A stretch of 64,000 nt of DNA, taken from contig VYZI01000417.1 of assembly GCA_013397695.1 (NCBI GenBank), positions 254,443 through 318,442 of the forward strand. The letters are read 5' to 3'. Positions 1-12,088 of the stretch are shown here, piece by piece. Every line of letters starts with the position of its first letter. Position 1 is the stretch's first letter. Below the pieces are notes generated by a model. It worked only from the letters and a program-made list of their open reading frames with translations, ran no database searches and was not told where the DNA came from. The position numbers and the translations under genes are program-made. Origin of the DNA: Centropus unirufus. Taxonomy: Eukaryota; Chordata; Aves; Cuculiformes; Centropidae.

Positions 1-1490
1 GGCTGGGTCCTCACAGTGTCTTTCTGGGTTCCAACATTAATCTTATTTTAAAGGATAAACAGTTCTCAAATAGAAACCCAGAAATATGTGCCTGTGTACA
101 TACATATGCAAGTATCTATATAAAATTCTCTCTTACTTAACTGAAAAGCCTTGTGGAAGATGTTAATGTGCCAGTTGCAGGGCTGGTTTCTTGCTGAAGG
201 CCATGGTGCCCTCTGTTCCTGAGAGGCTTTGAAATTTCTCCTCGGAAACAAATATTTGTTTGCATGAGCTTTGCAGTCCTCTTGAGCTGGGAAACAGAGG
301 TGCTGTGTTTCCTAATATTTCCATTACAATGTGCAAAGCACTTGAGTTATTTCTTGCTCTTTCTTGGGTCTGTGAAAGGCTGAGAAGTGTGATAACGGGA
401 TGGATTTGTACCCACTCATAACCCAAAATACTCTGACATACGTCAGGGGCATTGCCTATTCAGGTTAAGTTCCCCTCCTTTTGACTTCTGCTCCATCTTG
501 GCAGAAAGCCTCTCAAGTTTATTGCTGCTCTATCAAATCTTATTTCCTCTTTATGACTAAGCTAAGCCTAAATGTGCATGAGCCGACCTTGAGGCACTGC
601 CAGTTTTCCTCTTGGCCCTCCAGCTGATGGGTGGCAGTGTCCATGGCCCCGGAGAGGCCCTGCCCGCAGCTGCGCTCAGAGCATGGGAAAAAAACAGGGA
701 CGGTTGGGTGTTTCCTCTCTTCTTTTCTTCTGACCTAATGTGCATTTAGAAATGGGGCACAAAGCTGTAAAACCAGCTCTCCTTTCATGCCATCAAGGGC
801 AGGTTTTTGTGCATTCCTTAATAGAGTGCTCACACTCCGCTTGCTCCTTTACCTTTTCTGATTAGTCAAACTTGTGCATCATTAACCGTTCCCCTCCCCT
901 GGCATCTGGAGGATGCTTCAACACAAGTCGTGGTGTCAGGAATTATTCATAATTCTCCAAAAAATAGTAATTTTATTGAAGCCTGAAAGACACTTAAATT
1001 AATGGATGGTTCGAATTCTGCTCCTAATTTCCCTTTCTCATGTCAGGCACTGTGCATCGCTTCACCTTGAGCTTTACACGTTTGGTCTGGGGGGCTTGAG
1101 TTGTTGCCTGCTCGAGGAAACAAACACAAAACCTTACCTATAATTTTTTTAATCAGCAGAACAGCTGTTTTGTTGCAAACTTTCATTAATAAACTTCAGA
1201 GTTTGTCTACATAAATAGAGTAATTTTAGCTTCCAGGTTTCTCCATAATCTCCTCTATAGCAGTGATTTTTAAAGTGTCATTATTTTACATAATGTGATG
1301 CTATGCAAAACTTGGCCTCGTTAAATTAAATGCTCAACAGTCTCGGTTTGAAATTGCAGAGCAAAACAAAGATAAGCGTAAACAATTTGCTTAGCAGATA
1401 ATTTACACCTCATCCGCGTATTAGGCAGGGATAGCGAGGAACTGCATGGAAGGGCCCTGCTGAGCCTGGTCACAGGAGGACCCCACAGAA

Positions 1491-1604
1491 CCCTGGAATG
1501 GTTTGGGTTGAGAGGCACCTCAAAGCCCATCCAGTTCCACTCCTTGCCATGGACAGGGATACCTCCCACTGGACCAGGCTGCTCCGAGCCCCATGCAACC
1601 TGGT
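1491..1604 (-). mobile_element. CR1 LINE 3'-end fragment
   Basis: Read on the minus strand this matches the CR1 3' untranslated end: in plus-strand order it shows GGAATGGTTTGGGTTG, CCCATCCAGTTCCA and ACCTCCCACTGGACCAGG. It is strongly 5'-truncated, as is usual for CR1. Confidence 0.85.
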
Positions 1605-2534
1605 CAAGTGAAATACCTCCACGTGTGTGGTCTGCGTTTAGTTTAAATCCTAACCTGTTGATTTAGGTTATGTCCAGGTGTTTTCAGGTGAAACCAGGTT
1701 GGTTTCCCAGCAGTAAATGGAACGGTGGTGGCAAGCAAGTCTATGCCTATAGAAGGGGAATGGCATTAGAAGGCTTCCAGCGAAATTATTTCAGTGAAAA
1801 GTTACACCCTGTAACAGATTCAGTCATGGTGGAAACGCTGCTGAGGGCTGGGGTAAAGAAGAAGAAAATAGAACATTAGGAGCAAAGTCAGGTGGGGTTG
1901 GACAGCCAGTGTATGGCACAGCGAGGTGAGGGGGGCTGCCGGGTCTTGTCTGCAGAGCCACCGCAGCCCCATGGGCTTCCACGCTGGGATCGCACCTCTT
2001 CTAGTGCTGAAAGGGGGTCCCCTCAGCCAGGCTCAGTCCTGTTTGGAACTTGGCCTTGTTGCTTCCCGTCACACTGTGCCCCACTTGCTGGCAGGTGGCA
2101 CTGCTCTGCCAGGGCTTCCTCTGGGTCCCTGTGTGCATGTAAATTTATGGAGATCACTTGCAGGAGGAAATGGGAGTTCCTTAGCCTAACAAGGTTCTCC
2201 CAGATGAAATCCTTGGATTAACACTGCTTGCCAAGTCCTGCCTCTGACTGTGAACCCGGGCGTGAAGGAGCAGGAGGAGTTTCTGCAGCAGCCACAGAGA
2301 CACTGGGGTGGTTTTACCCACAGGAATTCATCCCCACTCCTGGGTCATGATCTTATATGGTTAATGGGAGTGTAAAGTCCCAGCTGACTCACCCCACAGT
2401 ATGAGAGCAGCAGCGTTATCAAAGTGCAGGACCACAGAGGAAAACTTGTGCATTGCTGTTGAATGTGCCATCAGCTGGATTTAACTTCATCCACCACACT
2501 CCGTGGGCTTCGCCATCCTTACCCAGCAAAGAGT

Positions 2535-2822
2535 TCACCTCTCCAAGCCAGGAGAAGCTAGTTTTTCCAGGAGAACACTGTGAGAAATGGCATCAAAGGC
2601 TTTGCTGAAACACAGGTAGACAACATCCCCAGCCTCTCCCTCAGCTACTAAACAGGTCACCTTGTCATAGAAGGAGATCAAGTTGGTCCAACAGGACTTG
2701 TCTTTCCTAAATCCCTGCTGACTGGGCCTGGTCCCCTGGTGGAGCTGTATGTGCCACAGGATGATCCGCTTCCCAACCTTCCCTGGCCCCGAGGCCGGGC
2801 TGACAGGCCTACAGGATCCTCC
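2535..2822 (-). mobile_element. CR1 LINE reverse-transcriptase fragment
   Basis: The minus-strand frame carries non-LTR reverse transcriptase signatures. A CRPVS block is followed by PGKV, then a GF-K-KSC-TNL block, then VYLCFSKAFD with HSVLLEKLA. The order and spacing fit the palm region of CR1 ORF2. The usual aspartate of the YLDFSKAFD-type motif reads Cys here, and both ends are lost, so the copy is dead. It is the only piece in the window from the reverse-transcriptase core; the others are from the ORF2 C-terminus or 3' end. The open frame continues upstream to 3194 without further similarity. Confidence 0.85.
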
Positions 2823-4511
2823 TTCATGGTGCACAGCCTGATCAAGTACATTTTCCTTGTAGGCTTTCCGCAAGGGAGGTTTGTTCATGATTCCTGATCC
2901 CCATTCCTGCCAGAGGGGCACTCCAGCCATGGGATTTGCTGCTTTTCCTGTCTTTGCCTTGCAGCGTTTCCCGGCGCTGTAAGGTTTTAGGTAACCCCTG
3001 ACACGGATGCTGGGTTTGAGTTTTGTACCATCTGCTCTGTCAGATGTTGCTGCCGTGGTGGTGAGAGCCAGGCAGAGCATGTGAAAACAAAGCATCAGAC
3101 TGGTTTTACCAGTTTTTAACTGATTTTTAACAGGAAACATGGCTGGGTGTTTGCCATAAGGCAGGGAATTTTGCTTTAAGGCTTTTAGAAACATTTTGCA
3201 TTCAGACTAGTGATGATTTACCATAGAAATCACTTTTTAATTGTTTCTGATTACATTTCCTATGTCTATTTGAGTCTTTATTTGTAGTTTTTCGTCTCCT
3301 CTCTGGTTGGGAAGGGATTTTTTGTCTTTGTGGCAGTAAAGAACATTAAATGCTCTGGGTAAACCTCAGTTGTCCTCTTGGTGCTGGGCTGGTCATGGAC
3401 CTGTGCTCCACGGCTTGTCTTTCTGTGAGGAGGGGTTTCCTCTGCACAAAGTGCTCTTTCCCATGGAGAGCTTACGTAGCAGAATTTGCTGGAATATTGA
3501 TGCAAGAGAAGTTCTTTTGTTTCTGAAACTGTTTTCTTTGGCTCGAGAAGTTTTTTGCCTTTTTTTTTCTCCTTTATAACCGACAGAGGATGATCCTTGC
3601 CTTCCTGGGTGCCAGCAATCTGCAGCATCATCGTAACTGGCAACAACTGTTTATGAGCCAGCACGTATAAAGTGCTGGTACCAGACTGATTGTACCTCCT
3701 GGTTGATAAATCAAAGAAAATTACTATAAAGCGTGTCTGTAATTGTATTAATTAGAGAGATTTATGTCCGGTCTCTCTGCAAAGCAGTTTGTGATCCTGC
3801 GGGGAGCTCGGCTGGTGCTGCAGTATCAGACTGCCAGCATCCCAGGGCACGGGCAGACTCCATCCTGGGCAACCAGAACTGATGTGCTAATGCTCTCCTC
3901 TTCCTCCATGTCCACTTTTAGACCCATTTTTGTTGTTCCCAACTAAATTGGGCACTGAGAGCAGCCTTTCAGAGCGGTGCAGGGATCGCTGTGTCAGTGT
4001 AGACTGCATGGTGCCATCTAAAATGAATGTAGGGCTGTCAGAAATAGCTCAGTGGGGAGGGGATCTGGTACTGGGACAGAGTGACGCTGCAGATCTCGTA
4101 TTGCTTTTCCTGTTTAATAGTTAATAATGCCTTTAAAGCCCTCTCTGTTTGTAAATCTGTGCATGTGTTCCTGCTGCTCCTTGAGTAGTATCTGCAAAAT
4201 AATTGCTAGAAATAATTACTCATTCTTCCAACAAACTCGAACCGTTAACCACATTCTGTATTTCACTGTATAATTGCTCAAAGTAGGAGGGGGAGTGGTG
4301 CTCGGGATCAAAGGCCTCAAATTGTGACTGCATCCATCCGTGACGTGTTCTTGGTCGCAGTGCAGAGCCACTGGAGCTGGGAGGAAGATGATTCCTGAGG
4401 GTGTTTGGGCTGCGTTACTGCTACTTCAGTGCTCAAGCATAACTTGTAAAGTTACTTGGATTCTAGGAGGTAATAGACTGGAAGAAGGATTCTGCTTGCA
4501 TTTCATCAGCT

Positions 4512-4693
4512 CCTCACCAAAAGAGTTCTTAGGCACTGGCAGAAGCTGCCCAGGGAGGTGGTGGAGTCCCCATCCCTGGAGGGGTTTAAAAGAGGGGCGG
4601 ATGAGGCAGGTGAACCCTGAGATGGTTCAGTAGTGGACAGGTATGGTTGGACTCAATAATCCCAGAGGTATTTTCCAACCAAACAGTTCTATG
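4512..4693 (+). mobile_element. CR1 LINE 3'-end fragment (GGTTTAAAA subtype)
   Basis: Shows GGCAGAAGCTGCCCAGGG, GGAGTCCCCATCCCTGGAGG, GGTTTAAAAG and the terminal GGTATGGTTGGACTCAATAA through AGTTCTATGA. This 3' end differs from the commoner GTTCAAGGCCAGG subtype in the window. Confidence 0.9.
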
Positions 4694-4927
4694 AAATATC
4701 TTTGATAGAAAGTTGTAATGTGTTTGTAAACGCATCAGCAGTGCTTTCACTACAGCTGGGATGAAAGGGTTAATTCAGCTGCAATGAGCGTGGACTGCAA
4801 CAAGGGCCAATGATGGAAATAATGCTCAGTGTTCCAGATCTTGGAGAAAATGGTGAAATGCTAGGAAATACATGGTTCTCAGGCAGTATTTTTTGTTTTC
4901 CTTTCCCTTTTGCTTTTCCTCAACAAT

Positions 4928-5010
4928 CACAGAATCGTGGAATGGTTCGAGTTGGAATGGGCCTCAAAGCCAGTCCAGTTCCAAGCCCCATACAGCCTGG
5001 CCTTGGTGTG
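4928..5010 (-). mobile_element. CR1 LINE 3'-end stub
   Basis: Begins with CACAGAATCGTGGAATGG and GAGTTGGAATGGGCCTCAAA, the reverse complement of the CR1 terminus, and stops after CAGCCTGGCCTTGG. An internal deletion removes the CACTGGATC block. Confidence 0.85.
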
Positions 5011-7408
5011 ATTTTCAGGCTCAGCAGTGACAGGGCTGTGGTCAGTGCTACAGGACACACCATTGTTTGGAGAGCAATAACAATTTCCATTCCAGCCTGT
5101 CCAGCTGTGTTTAATTTTCCCAATACTGTGATGATTGATGATCCCATGCACACATGAAGCTGGAAGACTCCATTTCAAACTGCACGTTAATTGTGACAAA
5201 TGCCAACACCAAAGTGCCGTATGCTCTGCCCTGAACCCATTTCCTGCAGTCCCAGATGAGTCCGTGCGGTTGACCGAGGTAATTGCATTAAGAACATCTG
5301 GGTAGGCAAAGCACTCTGTGGTCCACAGGTGAAAGCAGGGACTTGCTGTCACAACAGCACCTGATTTACTGATTTGCTTGGTGGTCTTGGGAAAATCACT
5401 TAGAGGAGGGTGGCCAGCCGTGCCTCCTCGTGCTCCGATGGCACAGTTTACAGGTGGTCGCTGTGAAGCTGGTTAAGTTCAAGAGGGATACCTTGGCCAA
5501 AGCAGTTCCAGCCATAGAATGCGGTGTGAGAAGAAAGTGTTTGGAGTCCTGAGCGTTAACTTAAACCTCTGTCAGTGCTTGAATATCTTACTTGGGGTTT
5601 GTTAGGCTGTGCTTGCACTGAGCAGCGTGTCTTGGTGACAGCAGCAGGAGGTGGCCTTGCTGTGGGGAGCATTTCCCTGCTGGTGCCCATGCCACGTGGG
5701 TTTGCTCTCCCCACTCAGTCACTGCTGGGTGTCTCCAGGGGCTGGACCGCAGATGGGGAGCACTGCCTGGTCAGAATGGGTATTGGGCTCTGGTCATTCC
5801 CAGGGAAAGAGCCGTGGTCACTTTTGGATTCCCAAGAGTTTGACCTAGGCCAAAACGTTCTTTTCAACGTGTTGGTTATGGATCTGGGGGGAATTTGGAG
5901 CCTTTTTCCTGTGCAGTAAGGCTTTGAATCCATAACGCATCCCTTTCACTGCGTTCTTTCTGCCGTTCAGGGATTGCAGAGCCCTGGCAGCAGATCTCCT
6001 GTCATCAGAACAACCTATTTTGAGCTCCAGCCGCTTGTACCAATTTCTCAGCTAATTTTAGGACAGATGACCACTAAGCTGATCTAAAAATGCTGTTTGA
6101 ACTTTTAATTGCACAAATGCAAAGACATACCTTGCCCTCCAAAACAGGTAAATCTTGTAGCTGTTAAGCAAAGCAGATGTTGTATATAGTGTTAATTGTT
6201 TGTAGTTAATTACATTTTAACATATTCAGTCGATTGGAATAATTAGTAAATCTGTCATGCTTTTTACTAGAAGCTGAAAATGCTTGTGGTTCCTGAAGGT
6301 CCCAGACAGCCGTGTTGGAGTATGTGGGTATTCCAGATGGAGAGCAGAGCGTGTTGAGTCCGTGATGACAGGGAGGGAATGTGGCAGGCAGGCAGTGCTG
6401 GGCTTCCTGTGCTCCTGCCCCTGCCCTCATCGCCAGCCAGCGCACACTTCCCCGCCAGACAGCGAGAGCTCCGCACTGACAGAACAAAGGGGCTTCCCAC
6501 CCAGTAATGAGTTTTCCCAAATGAATAACTGTGCTGTCTGCAGAGTCATTCTCTGATCGCCTTTTGAGGTACTTGGGTTATTTTTACCTTTTTCTGCCTC
6601 TCCCCTCCCTCTACAAGTTTACATCTTAATCCTACATCTGTTCAGGCTGGAAGGTGTAACAATTCATAACTCCGTCAGCTGGTGTGTGCTGACACCAGAG
6701 TCCGTTCTTTGCTCATTCAGTTTGAAAACGAGCCCTTCTTTTCCCAAAATACAAAACACCACATCTTTCAAAGGGCTGGAATGGAATTCTGTCTTGCAAG
6801 AGAGAGGGAACAATTTGTGCTTTAATGGAAATACGATATTTGTTTTCCTATTGCTCTTAAATACTTCTTAAAGTAAAAACGTTATGAATAGAAATAAAAA
6901 GAAGTCATTGAAATCTTCGGAGGGAAAATGCAGCCTTCCAGGATACATCCTTGAACAACCAGCCTTGTCATTATGGATTGGGTGGGGCTGGTGGGCTCTG
7001 GGGGAGCTTCTGAGTTCACCTTGGCTGCTTGGAGCCCATGTGGCTGTGTTTGCCCTTTCTCACAGCCACTGGGACAAATCAAGGGATACTGTTTTCCCTG
7101 CAGATCGCATTCTCCGCTGGAGATTGTTCCATAATGAGCTCGGATGCTGCGCAGGGACTGCAGGCACTGGCCTCTGTTTATACATCTAGATAATGTACTT
7201 CTTAATGTGCTTTTAAACTGCACCAAGTATAAAGTGCCCGTGTATTTTTATAGTTGGGGATAAAATCTGCAGTGTGATTCCATGAGCAGCAATGGAATAA
7301 CTGAGGGAGCTCGTGTCCTCGTCGCTTGGCCTTTGGGGGCGTGACAAAGCATGCAGGTTTGTCAGCTCTGTTGTGCCCTGGTTCAGCTATGATGCTAGGT
7401 TTGTAATC

Positions 7409-7592
7409 CTGGAATGGTTTGGGTTGGAAGGGACCTCAAGGCCCATCCAGTTCCACCCCTTGCCATGGGCAGGGACACCTCCCACTGGATCAGGGGCTCC
7501 AAGCCCCATCCAACCTGGCCTTCAACACTTCCAGGGATGGGGCAGCCACCACTGCTCTGGAAAACCTGGGCTAGGACCTCCCCAGCCCCATG
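7409..7592 (-). mobile_element. CR1 LINE 3'-end fragment
   Basis: A clear minus-strand CR1 end with GGAATGGTTTGGGTTGGAAG, GGGACACCTCCCACTGGATC, CAACCTGGCCTTCAACAC and GGGGCAGCCACCACTGCTCT. Confidence 0.92.
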
Positions 7593-8372
7593 GTCAGCAA
7601 CACCTTGCAAACAAGGAAGACAGCTCCTCAGTGACCCCTAATTGTTAATCCTAATGGGATTAACAGTTTCCAGATGCACTTCTCTCTCCCAGTGCTTTCC
7701 ATGAGGGACTGTGCATAAGGGAAGCTTTCACTGCTTTGGGGAGTTGGTACCGGGGCAGGGCTCATTCCTTACTGGTACTTTGCAGTCTCTCTGTTCAGGT
7801 CCCCTTTGGAAAATCCCTGCCTGGACTGGGCTCATGGCTGCGGGACACAGATCTGTTCATCGGGTCACACAAAGTCTGGGAATTTGAAACGGTTTATTTA
7901 ATGTTATCCCTGATGTTATTGCAGAACAATAATTGTGCACAGATCCAGTTTGGTTTGTGCGGCTTCTCTGGGTTGTGTGAGATATCATGGTCGTTCCTAA
8001 CAGATTCATCACATTGGGGAACTCATGTTTAATGATGTGGTGATCCATAAGTCAGGTCTGTCCTACCATTCCATCAGAAAGTCTCCCATCCACAGCACTC
8101 CCACTGGTGGGAGCAGATGCTTTATTCTCATGATAAATTACTGTAATTCTTGGTAATTTTCATCATAATCATTCTAACAGCATTGATTTTAGCACAATAA
8201 TAACTTTAGTTTTATGTTCTGAAGAAGAAAACCCGCTCCCAAACTCAAAAATCAGCAAGGCTTTTTGCTTATCCTAAGCCCCAGACCAAGCCCTGCTCTC
8301 CACTCAGGCTCCGTTTGGGTCCGTTCCACCTCTTTCCAGGCACAGCTCTCCCCTGGGAGCACAGCAGGCAGG

Positions 8373-8735
8373 TGCGTTTGGCACGCGTCATTCCTTCGCT
8401 TGGCTGGAATCCATCGGGATTGCTGAGAGTGAGCTTTGCAACTAGCTCTCCTACGCTGGGCTGAGCCGCCGCAGGCTCCGGGGACAGGACCCAGTGCTCC
8501 CGCAGCAGCTGCTGATACCGTGAGGTCTGTGAGCTGCTCCAGCTCCCGGCTCCGCACGCGTCAATCCTGGCGCTTTCATCCCCTGCAACGCTTTGATTTG
8601 TGCGTTGATTTTTCGCTGGGTCTGTGTTTCGGGAGCCACGATGGCAGCTGAGAGCCACCTCGCCTCACGCAAGGCAGACCTCTCCTTCCGCAGGGACGCC
8701 GGGCTGCGCTGGAGGCGGATAAGGTGCTGACCGCT
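8373..8735. promoter_or_regulatory. CpG-rich block, candidate CpG island
   Basis: I count about 29 CpG dinucleotides in about 360 bases, against a CpG-poor background; denser CpG continues patchily to about 9235. The block lies about 4.9 kb upstream of exon A. No CR1 overlaps it. A CpG island inside or before the first introns could be an alternative promoter or an orphan island. An ATG at 8641 has a good Kozak context, but its frame stops after 29 codons and its only obvious donor would not match the phase of exon A. Confidence 0.45.
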
Positions 8736-9337
8736 GCACTGGCTTTGTGTGAGTCTGCCTTGTTTTCCAAATAGGATTTTGATGGGATGAGGATTTAAAG
8801 TATTGATTTCTAAGCTGGTGGAGTGGAGCGTGCTGTCGGGTGCCGTTAGCGCAGCAGCACATCAATGCAGTGGGTTCTTGCTGCAGATTTCCCAGCATGC
8901 GTGAAGGAGCCTCACCCACCCTGATGTGTTCTGAGCTCAAACTGCTGTGCTGGAGAAAAGAACCGGGCAGGCGTTCGGTCCCAGTGTGTGTGTGAGCCGC
9001 TGCTTTGACTAACAGAGGAATATTGGGCTGCTGGCACTCTCTTTTCTGTAAGCCCTGCTGTCCTTGCCTTCCCTGCACACACCTGGCAGTGAGGTGGTGC
9101 TGACGGAGCTGCGCTGGCTGCTGACATCAGAGCGGGCGCTGCAGATGCATCCTGCGGGGTTTGCGGAGCGTGGCTGCTCCCTGCGGTGCCGCGTGCAGGG
9201 GATTCGTTTGGTAGGGGCTGCTGAACCCGCGGGGTCTCCTTTTTCCCTTCAAAGAGGGCAGCTGTTCTGAGGGAGGGGTGGTTGTGGGTTCATTGGTTGT
9301 CAAAGGAGAACTGGTGGAATAGCGGGAGGAGGGGAGT

Positions 9338-9440
9338 GGGAAAGCAGGCAAGGGAGAATGGCAAAGCAGGCAAGAGAGGACCAGGAAACAGGGAAGGGAG
9401 GACTGGGAAGCAGCCAAGGGGAGGACGGGTAAGCAGGCAT
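9338..9440. repeat. purine-rich minisatellite, about 22-bp unit
   Basis: About four and a half imperfect units begin at about 9338, 9360, 9383, 9405 and 9427. Each resembles GGGAAGCAGGCAAGGGAGGA. The + strand is nearly all purine plus scattered C. Confidence 0.7.
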
Positions 9441-10160
9441 CTCCCAGACCCATTCATGGGAGGGGAGGCTGCTTTGCTGAAGCTGTTACTGAAGCTGGTT
9501 GTCGAGATGACTTAATGTCTTTGTAACTGAGAAACAAAACATCAAGATCTGTTAGTGCTTGCTGTATGCTCGCCACATAACCCCCTGCTTGGACAGCCCT
9601 CTTTGGGTTTCTGAGCCCAGTTCTTGTCTGGGTTCCCACTGGAGCGATGTCAGGTGCTGATGAGACAGCATCTTTCTGAAATGAGTGAGGTGTACGTCCT
9701 CATGGACTTCCTTCACCCTGAGATATTTGAAAATAAGAAATCACAGAAGTTTCCCTCCTTCTCGCTGCTCAATAGGTAAGAACACGGGTGCTGAGCCAGG
9801 ATTTTACTGCGTCGTTCGCTTCCTTGGGACATTTGCCAAAAAGAACTATTTTCTGTTTCTCAGGCAACTTCTGTACAAGCTCCTTGGCCAGATTTGTGCC
9901 GGTCTGTTCTGGTCTTTATTTCCAATCCATGCAGCTCACTGTGCTTTCTGACAGTCCTCTCACACCCCATTCATTCACTGTTGGTGACCTTTTAGAGGCT
10001 CTGGCCATGGCTGTGGTGTTTCTCCATGCTGATGATCGTTACAGCAGCCAGGTTTGTTGAGCTTCCACGAGCCGTTCTGCTGGCAGAGCATTGTCCACAC
10101 AGCAGGTCAGGCCTAGAAATAATCGGTATTGCTAAAGAAAGGACTAACAGCTCCCTCAAG

Positions 10161-10219
10161 ATTGGAAATGGATGATCTTTACAATCGCTTCCAACCCAAA
10201 CCGTTCTGTGATTCCATGA
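10161..10219 (+). mobile_element. CR1 LINE 3'-terminal stub
   Basis: Only the last 60 bases of a CR1 remain: GGATGATCTTTACAATCGC, TTCCAACCCAAACCGTTCTG and the terminal GTGATTCCATGA. Confidence 0.8.
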
Positions 10220-12006
10220 TAAAATAACTAGTGGTGCTGTTGGAACGACACAGGCACAGGGGGCGAGCACCATCCAGGCTGTAAACTCCAGCACTTGGAA
10301 GTTCAGAAATTAATGTTCTTTAGCAACAGTGATTTTCTCCTTTTCTTGGATGTATATTAATGTAACTCTTTAATTACACATGGGGTTGTTCCCTCATAAC
10401 CTCGCTCCCCCACCGCAGGGACTGGAATGAGCTCCAAACACTGAGCTGGAGCAAAGGAGAAGGAAACATGAAACAGCTCAATCATTCAGCTCCGAACTGT
10501 GAGGTGTTCTGGATCTCCCTGCAGCCTGTCTGAAATTCCGCAGCTCCCAGCCTTTCCCACCATCCGCTGTTGATCTATTAGTATTTATTCCTATTTTGAT
10601 TGCACATATTCATCACTTCACAATCCCTGCCTGGAGGGTGAAGGTGCTGGCTCTGTGCTGGAGGCTCCCTCCTGCTGGACCTGCCTGCAGGAGGCCCCGT
10701 GGGTGCTGCTGCTGTACTCAAACTGTGAGGACAGGGGGGATGGGAAGGTCTGGAGGGTGAAGGGCTTCCCCAGCGACCCCCAGCCCTGTCCGGCTGCTGC
10801 ATCCATGCAGTGACCCTGGGGCTGGAGTGACGCACATTAGGCGTGTGCACACACGTGCGTGCCCTCCTCTGTGTTGGTGAGAGGGACAGCTTTGCGCCAG
10901 CCAGGCGTCTCCATGAATATTCCTCATGAAAAGTCCTGAAGGAGTTAGAGAATGCCTGCTGGCTGACACAGGGTCTCTCCCAAGTGGCAGCCTGTGCTGC
11001 AGCTGCACCGAACGGCTGAGCGCAATCACACGGAACTACACACCAAATACATGCTGAGTCATCAGATTTCTCCTTAATTTATTGAGGAAGTTGATTTACT
11101 GTGATCTTTCTCTCCCCCTTTATATATCACGCAGCCTGCAAATGACCTGAGAGATCTGTCCCAGGCTCAGAATCCCGGATTCCCATGCGGAGGTGTCACC
11201 ATTCACACCCTGCTGTGGGCTGCAGCCCCTCTGGCCCCGCTGCTGAGCTGGTGCTGCTCCTCAGAGCCCAGGACTGGTTCTGTTCCTGCCAGCTGAGGGG
11301 ACAGGAAGGGATATCCTGTTCATGGTGGTGGAACTCTGTGGTATTGACACAGTGAAACGCTGGCTGCCCTTGGGGTCTGATATTGAACTGCAATAAGAGT
11401 TGAGCTGTTGCCTAAATTGTATCGTGAAGCACAGAGGGAAAAGTTACCCTTTGTGTGCAGGAAAAGGTCAGAACAGTTCCTGTCACCAAACCTTTGCTTT
11501 GCCTTAAGTTTAAAAACAGAAAGTGCCATGAATTTTGAAGGTTTATTTGTATCAATGGGGTGTTTAAATGTAGTTGAACCCAGTTGTAGTGCATCTCCTT
11601 GTCCATGGGGACCTCCTGGTTATTCTCACGGCCGGATGGGGCCACGGTGCTGTCTTCGTTGTGTCCCTGGTCCTTTGCAGGCAGGCTCTGATGTGAGGTC
11701 AGGTTGTAGAATCATGGGATGGCTCAGGTGAGCTGGGCTGGCCTGGCAGGGCCAGGAGCTCACAGTAACCATGCAGAAAACAAAACAAACACAAAATAAG
11801 TTTGTCTTTCGATGATGATGGTGTGGGGTTTATAAATAGAGTTTCACTCCAGGTTTTGATAAGCCCTGTGTTTTGTAACTTTCAGTCCTTATAATTACCT
11901 TGCATTTTGTCTTTATGTTTGGAACTCAAAGGGGTTTTGTTTTCTCTGTAACTTCGAGGCCATCCATGTGGGCTGGTGGCAGGGAGGTTGTTCATTGTGA
12001 TGACGA

Positions 12007-12088
12007 TGTCCCTCTGCTCACTGCGGGGCGCTTGGACTGGATGACCTTCATGGTCCCTTCCAACACAAACTGTTCTGTTCTTCAGTGA
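12007..12088 (+). mobile_element. CR1 LINE 3'-terminal stub
   Basis: GTCCCTCTGCTCACTGCGGG, TTGGACTGGATGACCTTCA, GGTCCCTTCCAACACAAACT and a degraded terminal TTCTGTTCTTCAG identify the last 80 bases of a CR1. Confidence 0.75.

Noticed and set aside
2823..3194. upstream part of the 219-codon minus-strand frame containing the CR1 reverse-transcriptase piece
   Set aside because: Only 2535-2822 shows reverse-transcriptase similarity; the rest is unrelated intron that happens to be open.
8641..8730. ATG with good Kozak context in the CpG-rich block, possible alternative first coding exon
   Set aside because: Frame stops after 29 codons and the visible GT donor leaves the wrong phase for exon A.
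9338..9440. CRISPR-like array
   Set aside because: Units are contiguous without spacers, imperfect, and in a vertebrate intron.
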